Origin: Methylovirgula sp.
GTDB taxonomy: Bacteria; Pseudomonadota; Alphaproteobacteria; Rhizobiales; Beijerinckiaceae
Direction of reading: 5' to 3'
Length of the DNA stretch: 64,000 bases
Assembly (NCBI RefSeq): GCF_037200945.1
Contig: NZ_JBBCGP010000001.1
Span: 1,176,501 to 1,240,500, forward strand
Part shown: in pieces, positions 8,483-17,196 of the stretch
Position numbering within the stretch: the first letter of the stretch is position 1
Layout: the number at the start of each line of letters is the position of its first letter
Notes under the pieces: generated by a model
Told to the model about the DNA's origin: nothing
Seen by the model: the letters and a program-made list of their open reading frames with translations, nothing else
Databases searched by the model: none
Program-made: the position numbers and the translations under genes

Positions 8483-9067
8483 ATGAACAGTCAAATCTTC
8501 TCGCGGCCTGATCGCGATGCCGCGTCACACTGGCTAAAATCCTATTATTTCGCCCGCGCTGCGGTCGCACTCGTCTGGTTCGCCGCCGCCTTCACCCTTG
8601 GAAAGACTTCGCCGTCGATCGCAGGCGCGCTCCTCGTTGCTTATCCGGCTTACGACGCACTCGCCAATTTCATCGATGCCCAGCGCAGCGGCGGCCTCAA
8701 GTTTAATCGCAGCCAGGCGATCAATGTCGCCATCAGCATCCTCGCCACGATTGCGGTTGCCGCCGCTCTCACGCGAGACCTGCATGCGGTGATGGCGGTG
8801 TTCGGCGCCTGGGCCATAATCGCGGGCCTGCTTCAGCTCATCACTGGCGTCGTCAGATGGAAGATCGGTGCACAATGGGCGATGATCCTCGCCGGGGCGC
8901 AATCGGCGCTTGTCGGCGTCTTCTTCATCAAACAGGCAACAGGACCCGCAACAATCGGCATCAAAGATATTGCGCCTTACGCGGCGTTCGGTGCCTTGTA
9001 TTTCTTCGCTTCTGCTGTCTGGCTCACTGTCGCACAAGCGCGCCGTGATGCCAGGCGCACCGCGTGA
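8483..9067 (+). CDS. DUF308/HdeD-like integral membrane protein
   Basis: This is a 194-residue hydrophobic protein with about six predicted membrane helices in the arrangement of HdeD/DUF308 proteins. It has the typical central stretch VFGAWAIIAGLLQLITG near residues 111-127. HdeD proteins are associated with acid or membrane stress, but the molecular function is unknown. The ATG at 8483 begins the recognizable N-terminus; an in-frame upstream extension overlaps the hydrolase and was rejected. It lies 82 bases behind the hydrolase and ends before a strong terminator. Confidence 0.75.
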   Translation: MNSQIFSRPDRDAASHWLKSYYFARAAVALVWFAAAFTLGKTSPSIAGALLVAYPAYDALANFIDAQRSGGLKFNRSQAINVAISILATIAVAAALTRDLHAVMAVFGAWAIIAGLLQLITGVVRWKIGAQWAMILAGAQSALVGVFFIKQATGPATIGIKDIAPYAAFGALYFFASAVWLTVAQARRDARRTA

Positions 9068-9080
9068 TTCTTGAGTTGGA

Positions 9081-9106
9081 AAGGCCGCCCGTTGGGCGGC
9101 CTTTTG
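9081..9106 (+). terminator. Rho-independent terminator
   Basis: A perfect stem aaggccgccc / gggcggcctt with a three-base loop (gtt) is followed by TTTTGT. It lies 13 bases after the stop of the DUF308-like gene and separates it from the convergent dehydrogenase. Confidence 0.85.
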
Positions 9107-9137
9107 TATGTGGCGTCTATCGCGTCTTCGTCGGCGT

Positions 9138-10562
9138 TTATTCCGCGGCTTGAACGGCTTCGAGGTCCACGGGCCCCCATCCCGGCGCTCCGGCGGGCGC
9201 GACATTGATGAGCTTGTGATTGATGAACTCCCCGAAGCCCAACTCCGATTGTTCGCGCCCGAAGCCGGAATTCTTGACGCCACCGAATGGTAGATCGGCC
9301 GCGACCCAGGCCGGCTGATTGATATAGACCATGCCGGTTTCGATGCGGTCAGCAACCCGGCGCGCGTGCTTCAGATCGGCGCCGAACACCGATCCGCCCA
9401 AACCATAGGGTGTATCATTGGCGATGCGGATCGCGTCTTCCTCGTTATCGACGACATAGATCGACGCGACGGGCCCAAAGAGCTCCTCGCGATAAGCGGG
9501 GTTCTTTTCGTCGATACCGGCAAGCACTGTCGGCTCGATAAAGAAACCCGGCCGGTTGACGCGTTTGCCACCCGTCAGAATTTTAGCGCCTGCGGCGCGC
9601 GCTTTTTCGACCTGTGAAAGAAGGCCGGTCAAGGCACGTTCCGATGAGAGCGGCGGCAATTCCGTCGATGCATCGGTCGGGTCGCCAACTTTCAGCGCTT
9701 TCGCCGCGGCGACGAATTTTTCGGTGAAGGCCGCGCCGCGTTCCTTGCCGACGACAATGATACGCTTGGAGGCGACGCAGCTTTGGCCGCAGTTGAACAT
9801 TCGCCCCGACAAGGCGCTGCTGACGGCGTGGTCGAGCGGGGCGTCCGGCAACACGATCAGGGCGTCACTGCCGCCCAATTCCATCACGACTTTCTTGAGA
9901 TGCCGGCCAGCCTGTTCGGCGACAGCGGCGCCAGCGCGTTCACTTCCCGTGAGCGTCACACCGGCAATTCTCGGATCCGCGATGAAGCGGCCGATCTGCT
10001 CATGATTGGCGAAGATGTTCGTATAGGCGCCATCTGGAGCGCCGGCTTCGCGCAGCGCCCGCTCAAAGGCCAGTGCGCATTGCGGGACGCTCTCGGCATG
10101 TTTCAACAGGAGGACATTGCCCGCCATAAGCTGCGGGCCGGCGACGCGCGCAACTTGGTAATATGGAAAGTTCCACGGCTCGATAGCGAGGATCGCGCCA
10201 GTCGGACGCGCGACAAGCGCGGCGCCCGGAAAGCCCGGAAACTGTTTCGGCTGAAGGAAGGTCTCGGCGTTCTTGGCGTAATAATCGAGGATCGAGGCTG
10301 CGAGATTGACCTCGACGAGCGCAACGCCGAGGAGCTTGCCCATATCCTCGACGATGTAGCGCGCGTATTCGTCTGCGTTGTCCCGCATGATGGCCGCTGC
10401 ACGCGATACGATGCGCGCGCGATCCGCAACGGGGCGATGGCGCCAATCATTCCTGAAACAGTCGTCAGCCGTCGCAAGGGCCGTTTCGAGTTCGATGTCC
10501 GTAATCGTCGGGAAGGTCTGAACCACCTGTCCGGTCGCAGGGTTGATCGTCTCATAGAGCAT
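9138..10562 (-). CDS. NAD(P)-dependent succinate-semialdehyde dehydrogenase (Sad/GabD family)
   Basis: This is a 474-residue aldehyde dehydrogenase. The cofactor region PWNFPYYQVARVAG is near residues 128-141. The NAD-binding TLTGSERAGAAVAEQAG lies near 203-219. The general-base Glu is in MELGGSD at about 227-233 and the catalytic Cys is in NCGQSCVASKR at about 257-267. The whole protein aligns best in memory with E. coli Sad (YneI)-type succinate-semialdehyde dehydrogenases. It oxidises an aldehyde to the acid; succinate semialdehyde is the likely but unproven substrate. A palindromic site shared with the neighbouring TetR lies about 60 bases upstream, so it is probably TetR-repressed and aldehyde- or electrophile-inducible. 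Confidence 0.88.
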   Translation of the reverse strand: MLYETINPATGQVVQTFPTITDIELETALATADDCFRNDWRHRPVADRARIVSRAAAIMRDNADEYARYIVEDMGKLLGVALVEVNLAASILDYYAKNAETFLQPKQFPGFPGAALVARPTGAILAIEPWNFPYYQVARVAGPQLMAGNVLLLKHAESVPQCALAFERALREAGAPDGAYTNIFANHEQIGRFIADPRIAGVTLTGSERAGAAVAEQAGRHLKKVVMELGGSDALIVLPDAPLDHAVSSALSGRMFNCGQSCVASKRIIVVGKERGAAFTEKFVAAAKALKVGDPTDASTELPPLSSERALTGLLSQVEKARAAGAKILTGGKRVNRPGFFIEPTVLAGIDEKNPAYREELFGPVASIYVVDNEEDAIRIANDTPYGLGGSVFGADLKHARRVADRIETGMVYINQPAWVAADLPFGGVKNSGFGREQSELGFGEFINHKLINVAPAGAPGWGPVDLEAVQAAE

Positions 10563-10620
10563 AGGGGGTCCTCTGTGGTGTCGAGCTTCGGCTCGGGCCG
10601 TCTTCGCCGATCCACATTAC

Positions 10621-10636
10621 GACGACCGGTCGTCTT
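10621..10636. promoter_or_regulatory. TetR operator upstream of the aldehyde dehydrogenase
   Basis: A perfect 14-base palindrome, gacgaccggtcgtc, occupies 10621-10634. Read on the minus strand from 10636 it gives AAGACGACCGGTCGT, which matches 13 of 15 bases with the site in front of the adjacent TetR gene (11295-11309). The sequence resembles operators of NemR-like TetR proteins (AGACC..GGTC type). It lies about 60 bases upstream of the dehydrogenase start. Confidence 0.75.
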
Positions 10637-10690
10637 AGACAAGTGACGCGAATATCAGCTCAGGCGTGACGGTGGGATTTTAGCGCGTCA

Positions 10691-10708
10691 GGTTTAGCGC
10701 GCTAAACC
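10691..10708. repeat. Perfect 18-base palindrome at the tetR stop
   Basis: The sequence ggtttagcgcgctaaacc is identical to its reverse complement and overlaps the TAA stop of the TetR gene. A further partial copy, ttttagcgcgtc, lies just beside it (10678-10689). It has no loop and no T-run, so it is not an ordinary terminator. It could be a second binding site upstream of the dehydrogenase, or incidental. Confidence 0.5.
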
Positions 10709-11278
10709 CGGAAGGAGTTGGTCGAAGATCACCGACACGAAAGCATCGAAGGCACGCCGGCGCCCCTCGACGCGGACGCGAAGGATCGCGCCCTCCCAGG
10801 CATCGAAAATCACTGTGGCCAGGTCACTAACGCTTTGATTCGCAGGTAGATCGCCTGTGCCTTTGGCTTCCCCAAGCACGGCGGCGATGCCGGTTGTCAT
10901 GTCTGTGTAGGCGGCGCTCACGGCCTGCTGGACGAGCGGCTGTTCCGAATCGACGAAGGCGGCGAGGCCGCCCATGAGGCAGCCGTTGTGATATTCCTTG
11001 GCTTCAATCAGCTCGCTCATCCACTCGAAATGACGCCGCAGCCGCTGAAGGGGCGGTACGGAACTGTCAAGCAGACGCTCAGAACTGAGGCCGGCCTGAT
11101 AGAGCCCGAGGGCCTCCACTGCCAGATGTTCCTTGCTTTTGAAGTGGTTATAGAAAGAGCCCTTGGGGGCGCCCGCCGCATCGGTAATGTCTTGGACACT
11201 GGTCGCGCCATAGCCCTTCGCGGTCAGGCGATCGACCGCAGCGTCGAGAATTTTATCCTTGAGATTTGGCCGTCCCAT
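10694..11278 (-). CDS. TetR family regulator, NemR-like
   Basis: This is a 194-residue TetR protein starting MGRPNLKDKILDAA. The HTH recognition segment APKGSFYNHFKSKEHLAVEA is characteristic of the NemR/AcuR-like branch, whose members sense electrophiles such as N-ethylmaleimide, glyoxal or acrylate. A Cys lies in the C-terminal domain (YHNGCLMGGLAAF), as in NemR-like sensors. I chose the ATG at 11278 instead of an upstream TTG at 11296 because the operator at 11295-11309 would otherwise cover the start. It sits head-to-tail upstream of the aldehyde dehydrogenase; both have the same operator in front. Confidence 0.87.
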   Translation of the reverse strand: MGRPNLKDKILDAAVDRLTAKGYGATSVQDITDAAGAPKGSFYNHFKSKEHLAVEALGLYQAGLSSERLLDSSVPPLQRLRRHFEWMSELIEAKEYHNGCLMGGLAAFVDSEQPLVQQAVSAAYTDMTTGIAAVLGEAKGTGDLPANQSVSDLATVIFDAWEGAILRVRVEGRRRAFDAFVSVIFDQLLPGLAR

Positions 11279-11294
11279 CTCCGCTCCGTTCGGC

Positions 11295-11309
11295 AAGACG
11301 AACGGTCAT
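11295..11309 (-). promoter_or_regulatory. Autoregulatory TetR operator
   Basis: The sequence aagacgaacggtcat on the plus strand matches 13 of 15 bases with the palindrome at 10621-10636. It lies 16 bases upstream of the TetR ATG at 11278, over the expected promoter, so the regulator likely controls itself as well as the dehydrogenase. Confidence 0.68.
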
Positions 11310-11373
11310 ATATATGTGAGGGAACGGCCCAGGTCCAGTCCGGCGCCGCGCCGCCGGACTGCTCCACACTTCT

Positions 11374-12198
11374 CTAGACGACGATCTCGTGCCGTTGCGC
11401 GCCGAGATGGGAGATGCCGCATTCAAGCACGTCGCCGACCGCCATGAATCGGTTCTTGCCGAAGCCGACGCCCGGCGGCGTACCCGTCGCGATGAGATCG
11501 CCCGGTAGCAAAGCCATATGAGTTGAAAAGTAGGCGACCATTTCATTGATGCCGAACAGCATATCGCTGGTATTACCCTGCTGCTCGTAATGGCCGTTGA
11601 GCTTGGTCCAGACATCGACATTCATCCCGTCGATGCCGGTCGCCAGATAGGGACCGATGGGCGTGTAAGTCGGCCGCGATTTGGCGCGAACCAGATGCTG
11701 CCCCCCTTCCGCGTCGACCTGCGTCGCACGATCCGAAACATCGTTCAGGCAGACATACCCAAAGATGTAATCTGGCGCCTCGACCACACTGATGTCCTTG
11801 GCCTCACGCCCGATGACGATGGTGAGCTCCGTCTCCCAATCGAGTTTCACACCCTGATTGGGACCGCGCGAGACGGGATCGGATGGACCGGTTAACGAAG
11901 TAATCGCTTTGAGGAAGACTTCCGGCTCGGTCGGGGTCTTCATTTTGAATTCTTCGATATGCTTTTTGTAATTGAAGCCAGTTGCAGCGATCTGCCGGAT
12001 ACCAGAAATCGGCGCAAGGTACGTGAAGTCGCCATTGATGGGAGAAAGGCGGCTCGTGTCGACATTGCTCAAGGCTCCGCCGGCGATCGCGTCCGGCGTG
12101 ATGTCGGAGACGAGCGGTCGCAAGTCCAGATGTGTATCGCCTTTCAGAATGATTGGGATGATGCCTTTGTCCGTCTGTACGCGTGCGAACTGCTGCAT
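11374..12198 (-). CDS. Fumarylacetoacetate hydrolase family protein
   Basis: This is a 274-residue FAH-family enzyme. These enzymes hydrolyse or decarboxylate beta-diketo acids in aromatic catabolism (FAA hydrolase, 2-hydroxyhepta-2,4-diene-1,7-dioate isomerase, acylpyruvase). Metal ligands are visible as the Glu residues in LDWETELTIVIG near residues 125-136 and an Asp in YVCLNDVSDRATQ near 155-167. The C-terminal LPGDLIATGTPPGVGFG is diagnostic. I chose the ATG at 12198 because residues before it in the longer frame do not match the family. It lies alone downstream of an AraC gene; its exact substrate is unclear. Confidence 0.85.
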   Translation of the reverse strand: MQQFARVQTDKGIIPIILKGDTHLDLRPLVSDITPDAIAGGALSNVDTSRLSPINGDFTYLAPISGIRQIAATGFNYKKHIEEFKMKTPTEPEVFLKAITSLTGPSDPVSRGPNQGVKLDWETELTIVIGREAKDISVVEAPDYIFGYVCLNDVSDRATQVDAEGGQHLVRAKSRPTYTPIGPYLATGIDGMNVDVWTKLNGHYEQQGNTSDMLFGINEMVAYFSTHMALLPGDLIATGTPPGVGFGKNRFMAVGDVLECGISHLGAQRHEIVV

Positions 12199-12600
12199 GA
12201 TCTGCTCGCTCTTCAAATTTTGAGTTTCGTAAATCGGCCGACGAAGCAAATGCCTCCCGCCCATGGAAACGGAACGAACGACCTCGCGTGTGCTCCGGCG
12301 ATGCCTTCCGTAGCCGCGTGCACTTCACAGGCATAAAGGGGCGGATTTCTCCACTAGCCAAAAACGCACACGAGGGGGTTTGTCCTGTTCTCTGAACAAA
12401 CGCCGTAATTTCCGACGAAAGCTCCCAAAACGGATGTCAGGTAAGAACTTCATCCGATTTGAGATGTATGAGGAATTCACGACAGGGATTGTTGGTCGTC
12501 TCCGCATCGATCAATGCTTTGCCAAAGCACAGCAATGTGATTAGCGTGCACAAACATTGGTTTTGGAATAGGAACCGGCTGCGAAATTGGAAGGCCAGCG
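12199..12600. other. Intergenic region between divergent FAH-family and AraC genes
   Basis: About 400 bases without a convincing gene. It must hold the divergent promoters of the FAH-family gene and the AraC gene. Short open frames here show no recognizable protein features. I saw no strong hairpin or operator-like palindrome. Confidence 0.6.
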
Positions 12601-13551
12601 ATGCCGAGCGACGGTAGTCCTTCAACCGATCCGCCTCAAACATTCACCCCTGTTCCGATGTTCAGCGCGCCGGGGCACCGCGATACAATTTGGTCTGACA
12701 TGAAGGGGAGCGTCGCTCGCTCGACGCAAATAGTCTGGCCCGGCGGAACGGCCGCGACGCATAAAATTGATAAAGTATCCGGCGCGGCGGAAATTCGCAC
12801 GCGATGCCTGGAACTTCAGTTTTCGTGGAATTCCGGTTACGTCGAAGCTGATGCAGATCGCGGAAAGCAGATCTATGCGTATAAGAATCGTCCGTGTTAC
12901 GGACTTCTGCTTCCTCCAGAGACCGGCGTCGAGTTCAGAATCAAAGAGAAGTCGAACTATCGCTTCCTATCGATAGAACTAGAGCCTAGCTACGCTCTTC
13001 GCATTTCCGAGCTGCAGCATCTGTCTTCGGTCGAATTCATAGAGAGTTGGGATTACAATCATCCGCTGACTTGGCAATTGGCGCGCGTGATTTCCGAGGA
13101 GTGCGAAAGCGAAGCGCGGGCAGGACTGCTTTATTGCGAGACGGCCGTCGCGCTTCTGGCGTTGCATGTCACGCGACATCTTTCAAATTACTCGCGTGCA
13201 CTTGTGGCTTCTCACCGCGGCGGCTTGGCACCCGGCGTTCTCCGCCGGGCGTCCGAATATATGAGAAGCCGTCTTGCCGATGACCTTTCGCTGTCGGAGA
13301 TCGCGGACATCAGCGGCCTTTCGCCCGGGCATTTCTCTTTTGCTTTCAAAAGATCAGTTGGATTGTCGCCGCATGCCTGGCTGCGTCGTGAGCGGATTGA
13401 CCGGGCAAAGGCGTTGCTTGGTGACCGCAGCCTCGGCTTGCCGTTCATAGCGTCGGCCGTCGGGTTCTCCACGCAAAGCGCGTTCGGCGTTGCCTTCAAA
13501 AGAGAGACCGGGTTGACACCGACAGCGTGGCGCCGAGCACATTGGCTCTGA
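12601..13551 (+). CDS. AraC family transcriptional regulator
   Basis: This is a 316-residue regulator with a sensor N-terminus that I do not recognise and a C-terminal double HTH (about residues 215-312). It includes LSEIADISGLSPGHFSFAFK and FIASAVGFSTQSAFGVAFKR. The ATG at 12601 has GGAAGG six bases upstream. It is divergent from the fumarylacetoacetate hydrolase-family gene, which is the most likely target. The N-terminal third has mixed codon use and several poorly conserved stretches, so the inducer cannot be guessed. Confidence 0.87.
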   Translation: MPSDGSPSTDPPQTFTPVPMFSAPGHRDTIWSDMKGSVARSTQIVWPGGTAATHKIDKVSGAAEIRTRCLELQFSWNSGYVEADADRGKQIYAYKNRPCYGLLLPPETGVEFRIKEKSNYRFLSIELEPSYALRISELQHLSSVEFIESWDYNHPLTWQLARVISEECESEARAGLLYCETAVALLALHVTRHLSNYSRALVASHRGGLAPGVLRRASEYMRSRLADDLSLSEIADISGLSPGHFSFAFKRSVGLSPHAWLRRERIDRAKALLGDRSLGLPFIASAVGFSTQSAFGVAFKRETGLTPTAWRRAHWL

Positions 13552-13582
13552 CAGAAACCAGGTGTTCGCGGTTTCGCGAGTC

Positions 13583-14302
13583 CTAATGCCAAACCAGCGG
13601 CACGAGCGGCAAGATCAGCGCTGTCATTAAACCATTCAGCGCGATACCGAGCGCGGCAAAAGCCGCGGCCAAACCGTCGAGGCTCGCGGCCTGCGCTGCC
13701 GCCACACCACTCCCCGCGACACCCGCCGCAAGCCCATGCGCGCGCCAATCTGCGACGCGCAGGCCTTTCAGCATTTTCTCACCAACAATGGCCGCAAGGA
13801 TGCCGCCGACCATGGCAAGCGCAGCGGTCAGCGCTGGATCGCCGCCGATTTCCGTAGAGACCGCCATGGCGATCGGCGTCGTCACGGATTTGGGTGCCAT
13901 GGACAGCGCAGTGGCGCGGCTGCCGCCGAGCATATGGACAATGAAAATGCCGCTGATGATCGCAGTCACCGATCCGGCGGCGAGGGCCACGCCGATGCTC
14001 GCGAGATTGCGGCGGATGTGATGAAAATTGCGCGCCAGCGGCACGGCGAGTGCGACCGTCGCCGGGCCAAGCAGGAAGTTGATGAATTGCGCGCCGCCAA
14101 AATAGGTTGAGTAAGACGTTCCCGTCGCTAGGACGACAAGGCCGACGACCACGACCGCAAACAGGACCGGATTGGCATAGGCCGCACCGCCGACGCGCCG
14201 CTGCAGCCAGCAACCCCCGAGATAGGCGCCGATTGTCAGCACGATCCAGACGAGGGGTGAGGGCGCGAGCGGCGTCCAGACGTCTAGGATTTCGCGATAC
14301 AT
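13583..14302 (-). CDS. lrgB: LrgB/CidB family membrane protein
   Basis: This is a 239-residue integral membrane protein with about seven helices. The LrgB signature region LSMAPKSVTTPIAMAVSTEI lies near residues 127-146. LrgAB/CidAB systems are described as modulators of murein hydrolase activity and, in other bacteria, as pyruvate or glycolate transporters. GGAG lies eight bases upstream of the ATG at 14302. The start lies inside the end of the LrgA gene (19-base overlap), so the two are co-translated. Confidence 0.88.
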   Translation of the reverse strand: MYREILDVWTPLAPSPLVWIVLTIGAYLGGCWLQRRVGGAAYANPVLFAVVVVGLVVLATGTSYSTYFGGAQFINFLLGPATVALAVPLARNFHHIRRNLASIGVALAAGSVTAIISGIFIVHMLGGSRATALSMAPKSVTTPIAMAVSTEIGGDPALTAALAMVGGILAAIVGEKMLKGLRVADWRAHGLAAGVAGSGVAAAQAASLDGLAAAFAALGIALNGLMTALILPLVPLVWH

Positions 14303-14694
14303 GCCTTGTCTCCTATCGCGAGAGCTGCCGCCCGTTTCGGCGCTGCCTTGCGGCGAAGCAGATGATGCAGGACGAGCCCTGTGACGGCGAGACTCAAGAT
14401 TGTCGAGCCGACAACGCCGCCGAGGATCGGCAGCCATTCACGCCGGATGACAGCAAGTTCGCCGATGATGCCAACGCCTGCTGGAACGAAGAGAAGACCG
14501 AGATGGCCGAGAATGCCGTCTGCCGCGCGGTCGAGCGCGCTCGGTTCGGGCTGCGTGGTCCGCCCGCACCAAATGAGCCAGGCGGCGAGCGCGATCATGC
14601 CAATCACGGGGCCGGGCACCGGCAGGTGCAAAACGCTGCGGAACAATTCGCCCAGAAGCTCTGCGGCAAGAAAAATGAAGATGGCGGCCAACAT
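14284..14694 (-). CDS. lrgA: LrgA/CidA family holin-like membrane protein
   Basis: This is a 136-residue protein with four membrane helices and the CidA/LrgA motif LPVPGPVIGMIAL at about residues 24-36, plus LLFVPAGVGI. It works with LrgB. Several in-frame starts exist up to 14760. I chose the ATG at 14694 because AGGGAGG stands six bases upstream and because it begins just before helix 1. It is divergent from the LysR gene at 14852, the usual arrangement for LysR-controlled lrgAB/cidAB. Confidence 0.87.
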   Translation of the reverse strand: MLAAIFIFLAAELLGELFRSVLHLPVPGPVIGMIALAAWLIWCGRTTQPEPSALDRAADGILGHLGLLFVPAGVGIIGELAVIRREWLPILGGVVGSTILSLAVTGLVLHHLLRRKAAPKRAAALAIGDKACIAKS

Positions 14695-14851
14695 GGCAAA
14701 CCTCCCTGCTGGCGAAAACATGCGCTCTCGCATCGCGGCGTGAAACGGCTCAGCGCTCAAATCTCATTTGCAAAAAAGGGCATAATGTCGACGAAAAGCT
14801 TGATAGGATGCCAAACAACGCCGCCATTGTTGCGCAGACGGACAGAGACTG

Positions 14852-15820
14852 ATGGACTATCTTGCTGCGGTGCGAGCTTTCGTGCGCGCCGTCGATCTTG
14901 GAAGTTTCTCCAAGGCGGCGGTCGAGCAGGAACTGAAAGTCTCGACGGTGTCTCGCTATGTGAGCGGGCTCGAGGCCGACCTTGGCGTCGCGCTCTTCAA
15001 CCGCTCGACACGACGGCTGCATCTGACGGAAGGCGGGGCCGATTTCTATCGCCGTGCGGTCGCGATCCTCGCCGAGGTCGAGGAAGCGCGTCTGGCCATG
15101 CATACGCTCAACGCCAGCCCGCGCGGCGTGTTGCGCGTGAACATCCCAAGTGCTTTCGGCCGCCGGCACGTCGTTCCGCATCTCAAGGATTTTCATGATC
15201 TGCACCCGCAGGTGCGGCTCGACATCTCCCTGACTGACACAGTGGTGAATTTGATCGAGACCGGGACCGATGTCGCGATCCGCATCGGCGCGCTGGAAGA
15301 TTCAACGCTGGTTGCCAAGAAGCTGGCGCCGCAGCGTCGCATTCCCGTAGCAAGTCCCGATTATCTGGGGCGCCAAGGCGCGCCGAGCCAGCCAAACGAT
15401 TTGACGCGTCATGCTTGTCTCATCCTCGCGCCACAGCAGGGCGAGATCTGGTATTTCCGGCCGCCTGCCGGGACCGAGTTCGCCAATATCACCGTCAGCG
15501 GCGATGTTCGCGCCAATGAATCCGAGGCCTTGTTGCAACTGGCGCGCGACGGTTTGGGCATCGCCTTGCTGCCGACATGGATCATGGCGGACGAACTCGC
15601 GGCGGGGCAGCTTGTGCCAATTCTCGACGATTGGCATTGGGCGATCGCTTCGGGCCCGGAGCGCGCCATTTGGGGCGTCTATCCGCCGAAGCGCATCGTC
15701 GCGCCGAAAGTGCGCGCCTTTCTCGCTTTCTTTGCCGCGCGTTTCGGCCGCCCACCCTATTGGGAGCGCATGGACCGCGATGTGGTGCAAGAGATCACGC
15801 CGACAGAAACCGTCGAATAG
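14852..15820 (+). CDS. LysR family transcriptional regulator
   Basis: This is a 322-residue LysR protein. The winged HTH is at residues 1-60 (SFSKAAVEQELKVSTVSRYV) and the periplasmic-binding-protein-like effector domain covers about 90-300. It belongs to the CrgA/YhjC-like branch. It is divergent from lrgA, with 157 bases between, and is followed 10 bases later by an SDR gene on the same strand. It may therefore control LrgAB, the SDR, or both. Confidence 0.9.
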   Translation: MDYLAAVRAFVRAVDLGSFSKAAVEQELKVSTVSRYVSGLEADLGVALFNRSTRRLHLTEGGADFYRRAVAILAEVEEARLAMHTLNASPRGVLRVNIPSAFGRRHVVPHLKDFHDLHPQVRLDISLTDTVVNLIETGTDVAIRIGALEDSTLVAKKLAPQRRIPVASPDYLGRQGAPSQPNDLTRHACLILAPQQGEIWYFRPPAGTEFANITVSGDVRANESEALLQLARDGLGIALLPTWIMADELAAGQLVPILDDWHWAIASGPERAIWGVYPPKRIVAPKVRAFLAFFAARFGRPPYWERMDRDVVQEITPTETVE

Positions 15821-15830
15821 GAGTTGAGTG

Positions 15831-16700
15831 ATGTCTGCAATGTTTCAGCTTGACGGCAAAATCGCCGTCGTGACCGGCGCGGCGCGCGGTATCGGCCGTG
15901 CGGGGGCCGTCGCGCTCGCCCAAGCCGGCGCCGACGTCATCGGCATCGATATCGCAGCCTTTGTGAGCCCCATCCTCGATCTTGCGCCCGCAAGCCCCGA
16001 GGATCTCGCCGAAACCGGCCGGATCGTCAAAGACACGGGGCGGCGCTGGCATTCGATCATTCTCGATCAGCGGGATATCGGCGCCTTGCGTGCCGCGGCC
16101 GCGCAGATCGAGAAGGACTTCGGTGGCGTCGACATTATCTTCGCCAATGCCGGAATCCAGGGGTTCAAGCCGATCCTCGACATGCAGGATGCCGATTGGC
16201 ACGACCAGATCGATGTCAATCTCTCCGGCACGGCGAATGTGCTGCGGAGCTTCGCGCCGCTGCTCGTTAAACGCGGCGGTGGCCGTATCGTCATTACGTC
16301 TTCGACGCAGGGCCAGCATGGCACCAAATTCGGCGCAGCCTATTCCGCGTCGAAGTGGGGCCTGATTGGATTGATGAAATCCGCGGCGCTGGAATTCGGC
16401 CCGCACAAGATTACCGTCAACGCGCTGATCCCAGGCTTGATCGATACAGCCCTGACGCGACACGAGGATCGCTACGCGCAAGCGATCGAAGAAGGCGGCA
16501 AGACGCCGTCGCACAATGTCGGGCAGGACGAGGCGACGGCCAAATCGATGCTAGAGACAAAGTCGCCGCTCGGTATCCCGTGGATCGAGCCGGAGGATGT
16601 CGCGCCGATGGTGGTTTTTCTCGCCTCGGACGCCGCACGAATGGTCAGCGGCGCCTCGTTCTCGGTGACGGGCGGCGACAGCGCCCATTTCGTCGCTTAA
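15831..16700 (+). CDS. Short-chain dehydrogenase/reductase, SDR family
   Basis: This is a 289-residue classical SDR. The cofactor motif TGAARGIG is at about residues 15-22, NAG near 107-109, the Ser in VITSSTQG near 156-163, and YSASK near 173-177. A roughly 20-residue insertion (FVSPILDLAPASPEDLAETG) after beta strand 2 is like that of carveol/mycofactocin-type SDRs that keep a tightly bound NAD. GGAG at 15820-15823 favours the ATG at 15831 over a GTG at 15828. It is co-directional with the LysR gene, 10 bases downstream, and probably co-transcribed. Confidence 0.88.
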   Translation: MSAMFQLDGKIAVVTGAARGIGRAGAVALAQAGADVIGIDIAAFVSPILDLAPASPEDLAETGRIVKDTGRRWHSIILDQRDIGALRAAAAQIEKDFGGVDIIFANAGIQGFKPILDMQDADWHDQIDVNLSGTANVLRSFAPLLVKRGGGRIVITSSTQGQHGTKFGAAYSASKWGLIGLMKSAALEFGPHKITVNALIPGLIDTALTRHEDRYAQAIEEGGKTPSHNVGQDEATAKSMLETKSPLGIPWIEPEDVAPMVVFLASDAARMVSGASFSVTGGDSAHFVA

Positions 16701-16706
16701 TGCGCC

Positions 16707-17168
16707 TTAAAGCCCGAGGTCGCTGAGCCCCGGATGGTCGTCCGGCCGGCGGCCCAAGGGCCAGAAGAACTTGCGGTCTGCTTCCTTGATCGGCAGATCG
16801 TTGATGCATGCGTAACGGTGATGCATCAAGCCTTCCGCGTCGAATTCCCAGTTCTCGTTGCCGTAGGAGCGGAACCACTGGCCACTGTCGTCGTGCCATT
16901 CGTAGGCAAAACGCACGGCGATCCGATCGCCGGTGAAGGCCCAAAGCTCCTTGATCAGCCGGTAATCCAATTCACGCGTCCATTTGCGTGTCAAAAACGC
17001 GATGATTTCGGCGCGCCCGCGCGGGAACTCGGCGCGATTCCGCCAGACCGAATCCACCGTGTAGACTTTCGATACGCGTTCGGGGTCACGGCTGTTCCAG
17101 CCGTCCTCTGCGCCGCGGACCTTGGCAATTGCGGTTTCACGGGTAAACGGTGGAACGGGCGGCGCCAT
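16707..17168 (-). CDS. DUF1348 / SnoaL-like protein
   Basis: This is a 153-residue protein of the DUF1348 family, which adopts the NTF2/SnoaL cone fold. Diagnostic stretches are VWRNRAEFPRGRAEI, LTRKWTRELDYRLIKELW and FAYEWHDDSGQWFRSYGNEN. The function is unknown; these genes are frequently part of TetR-controlled detoxification regulons. A GGAG lies upstream of the ATG at 17168. A near-perfect TetR-type palindrome overlaps its promoter at 17197-17214. It converges with the SDR gene, seven bases apart. Confidence 0.85.
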   Translation of the reverse strand: MAPPVPPFTRETAIAKVRGAEDGWNSRDPERVSKVYTVDSVWRNRAEFPRGRAEIIAFLTRKWTRELDYRLIKELWAFTGDRIAVRFAYEWHDDSGQWFRSYGNENWEFDAEGLMHHRYACINDLPIKEADRKFFWPLGRRPDDHPGLSDLGL

Positions 17169-17196
17169 GGCGATCTCCTGTACTGATCGGTAATTT

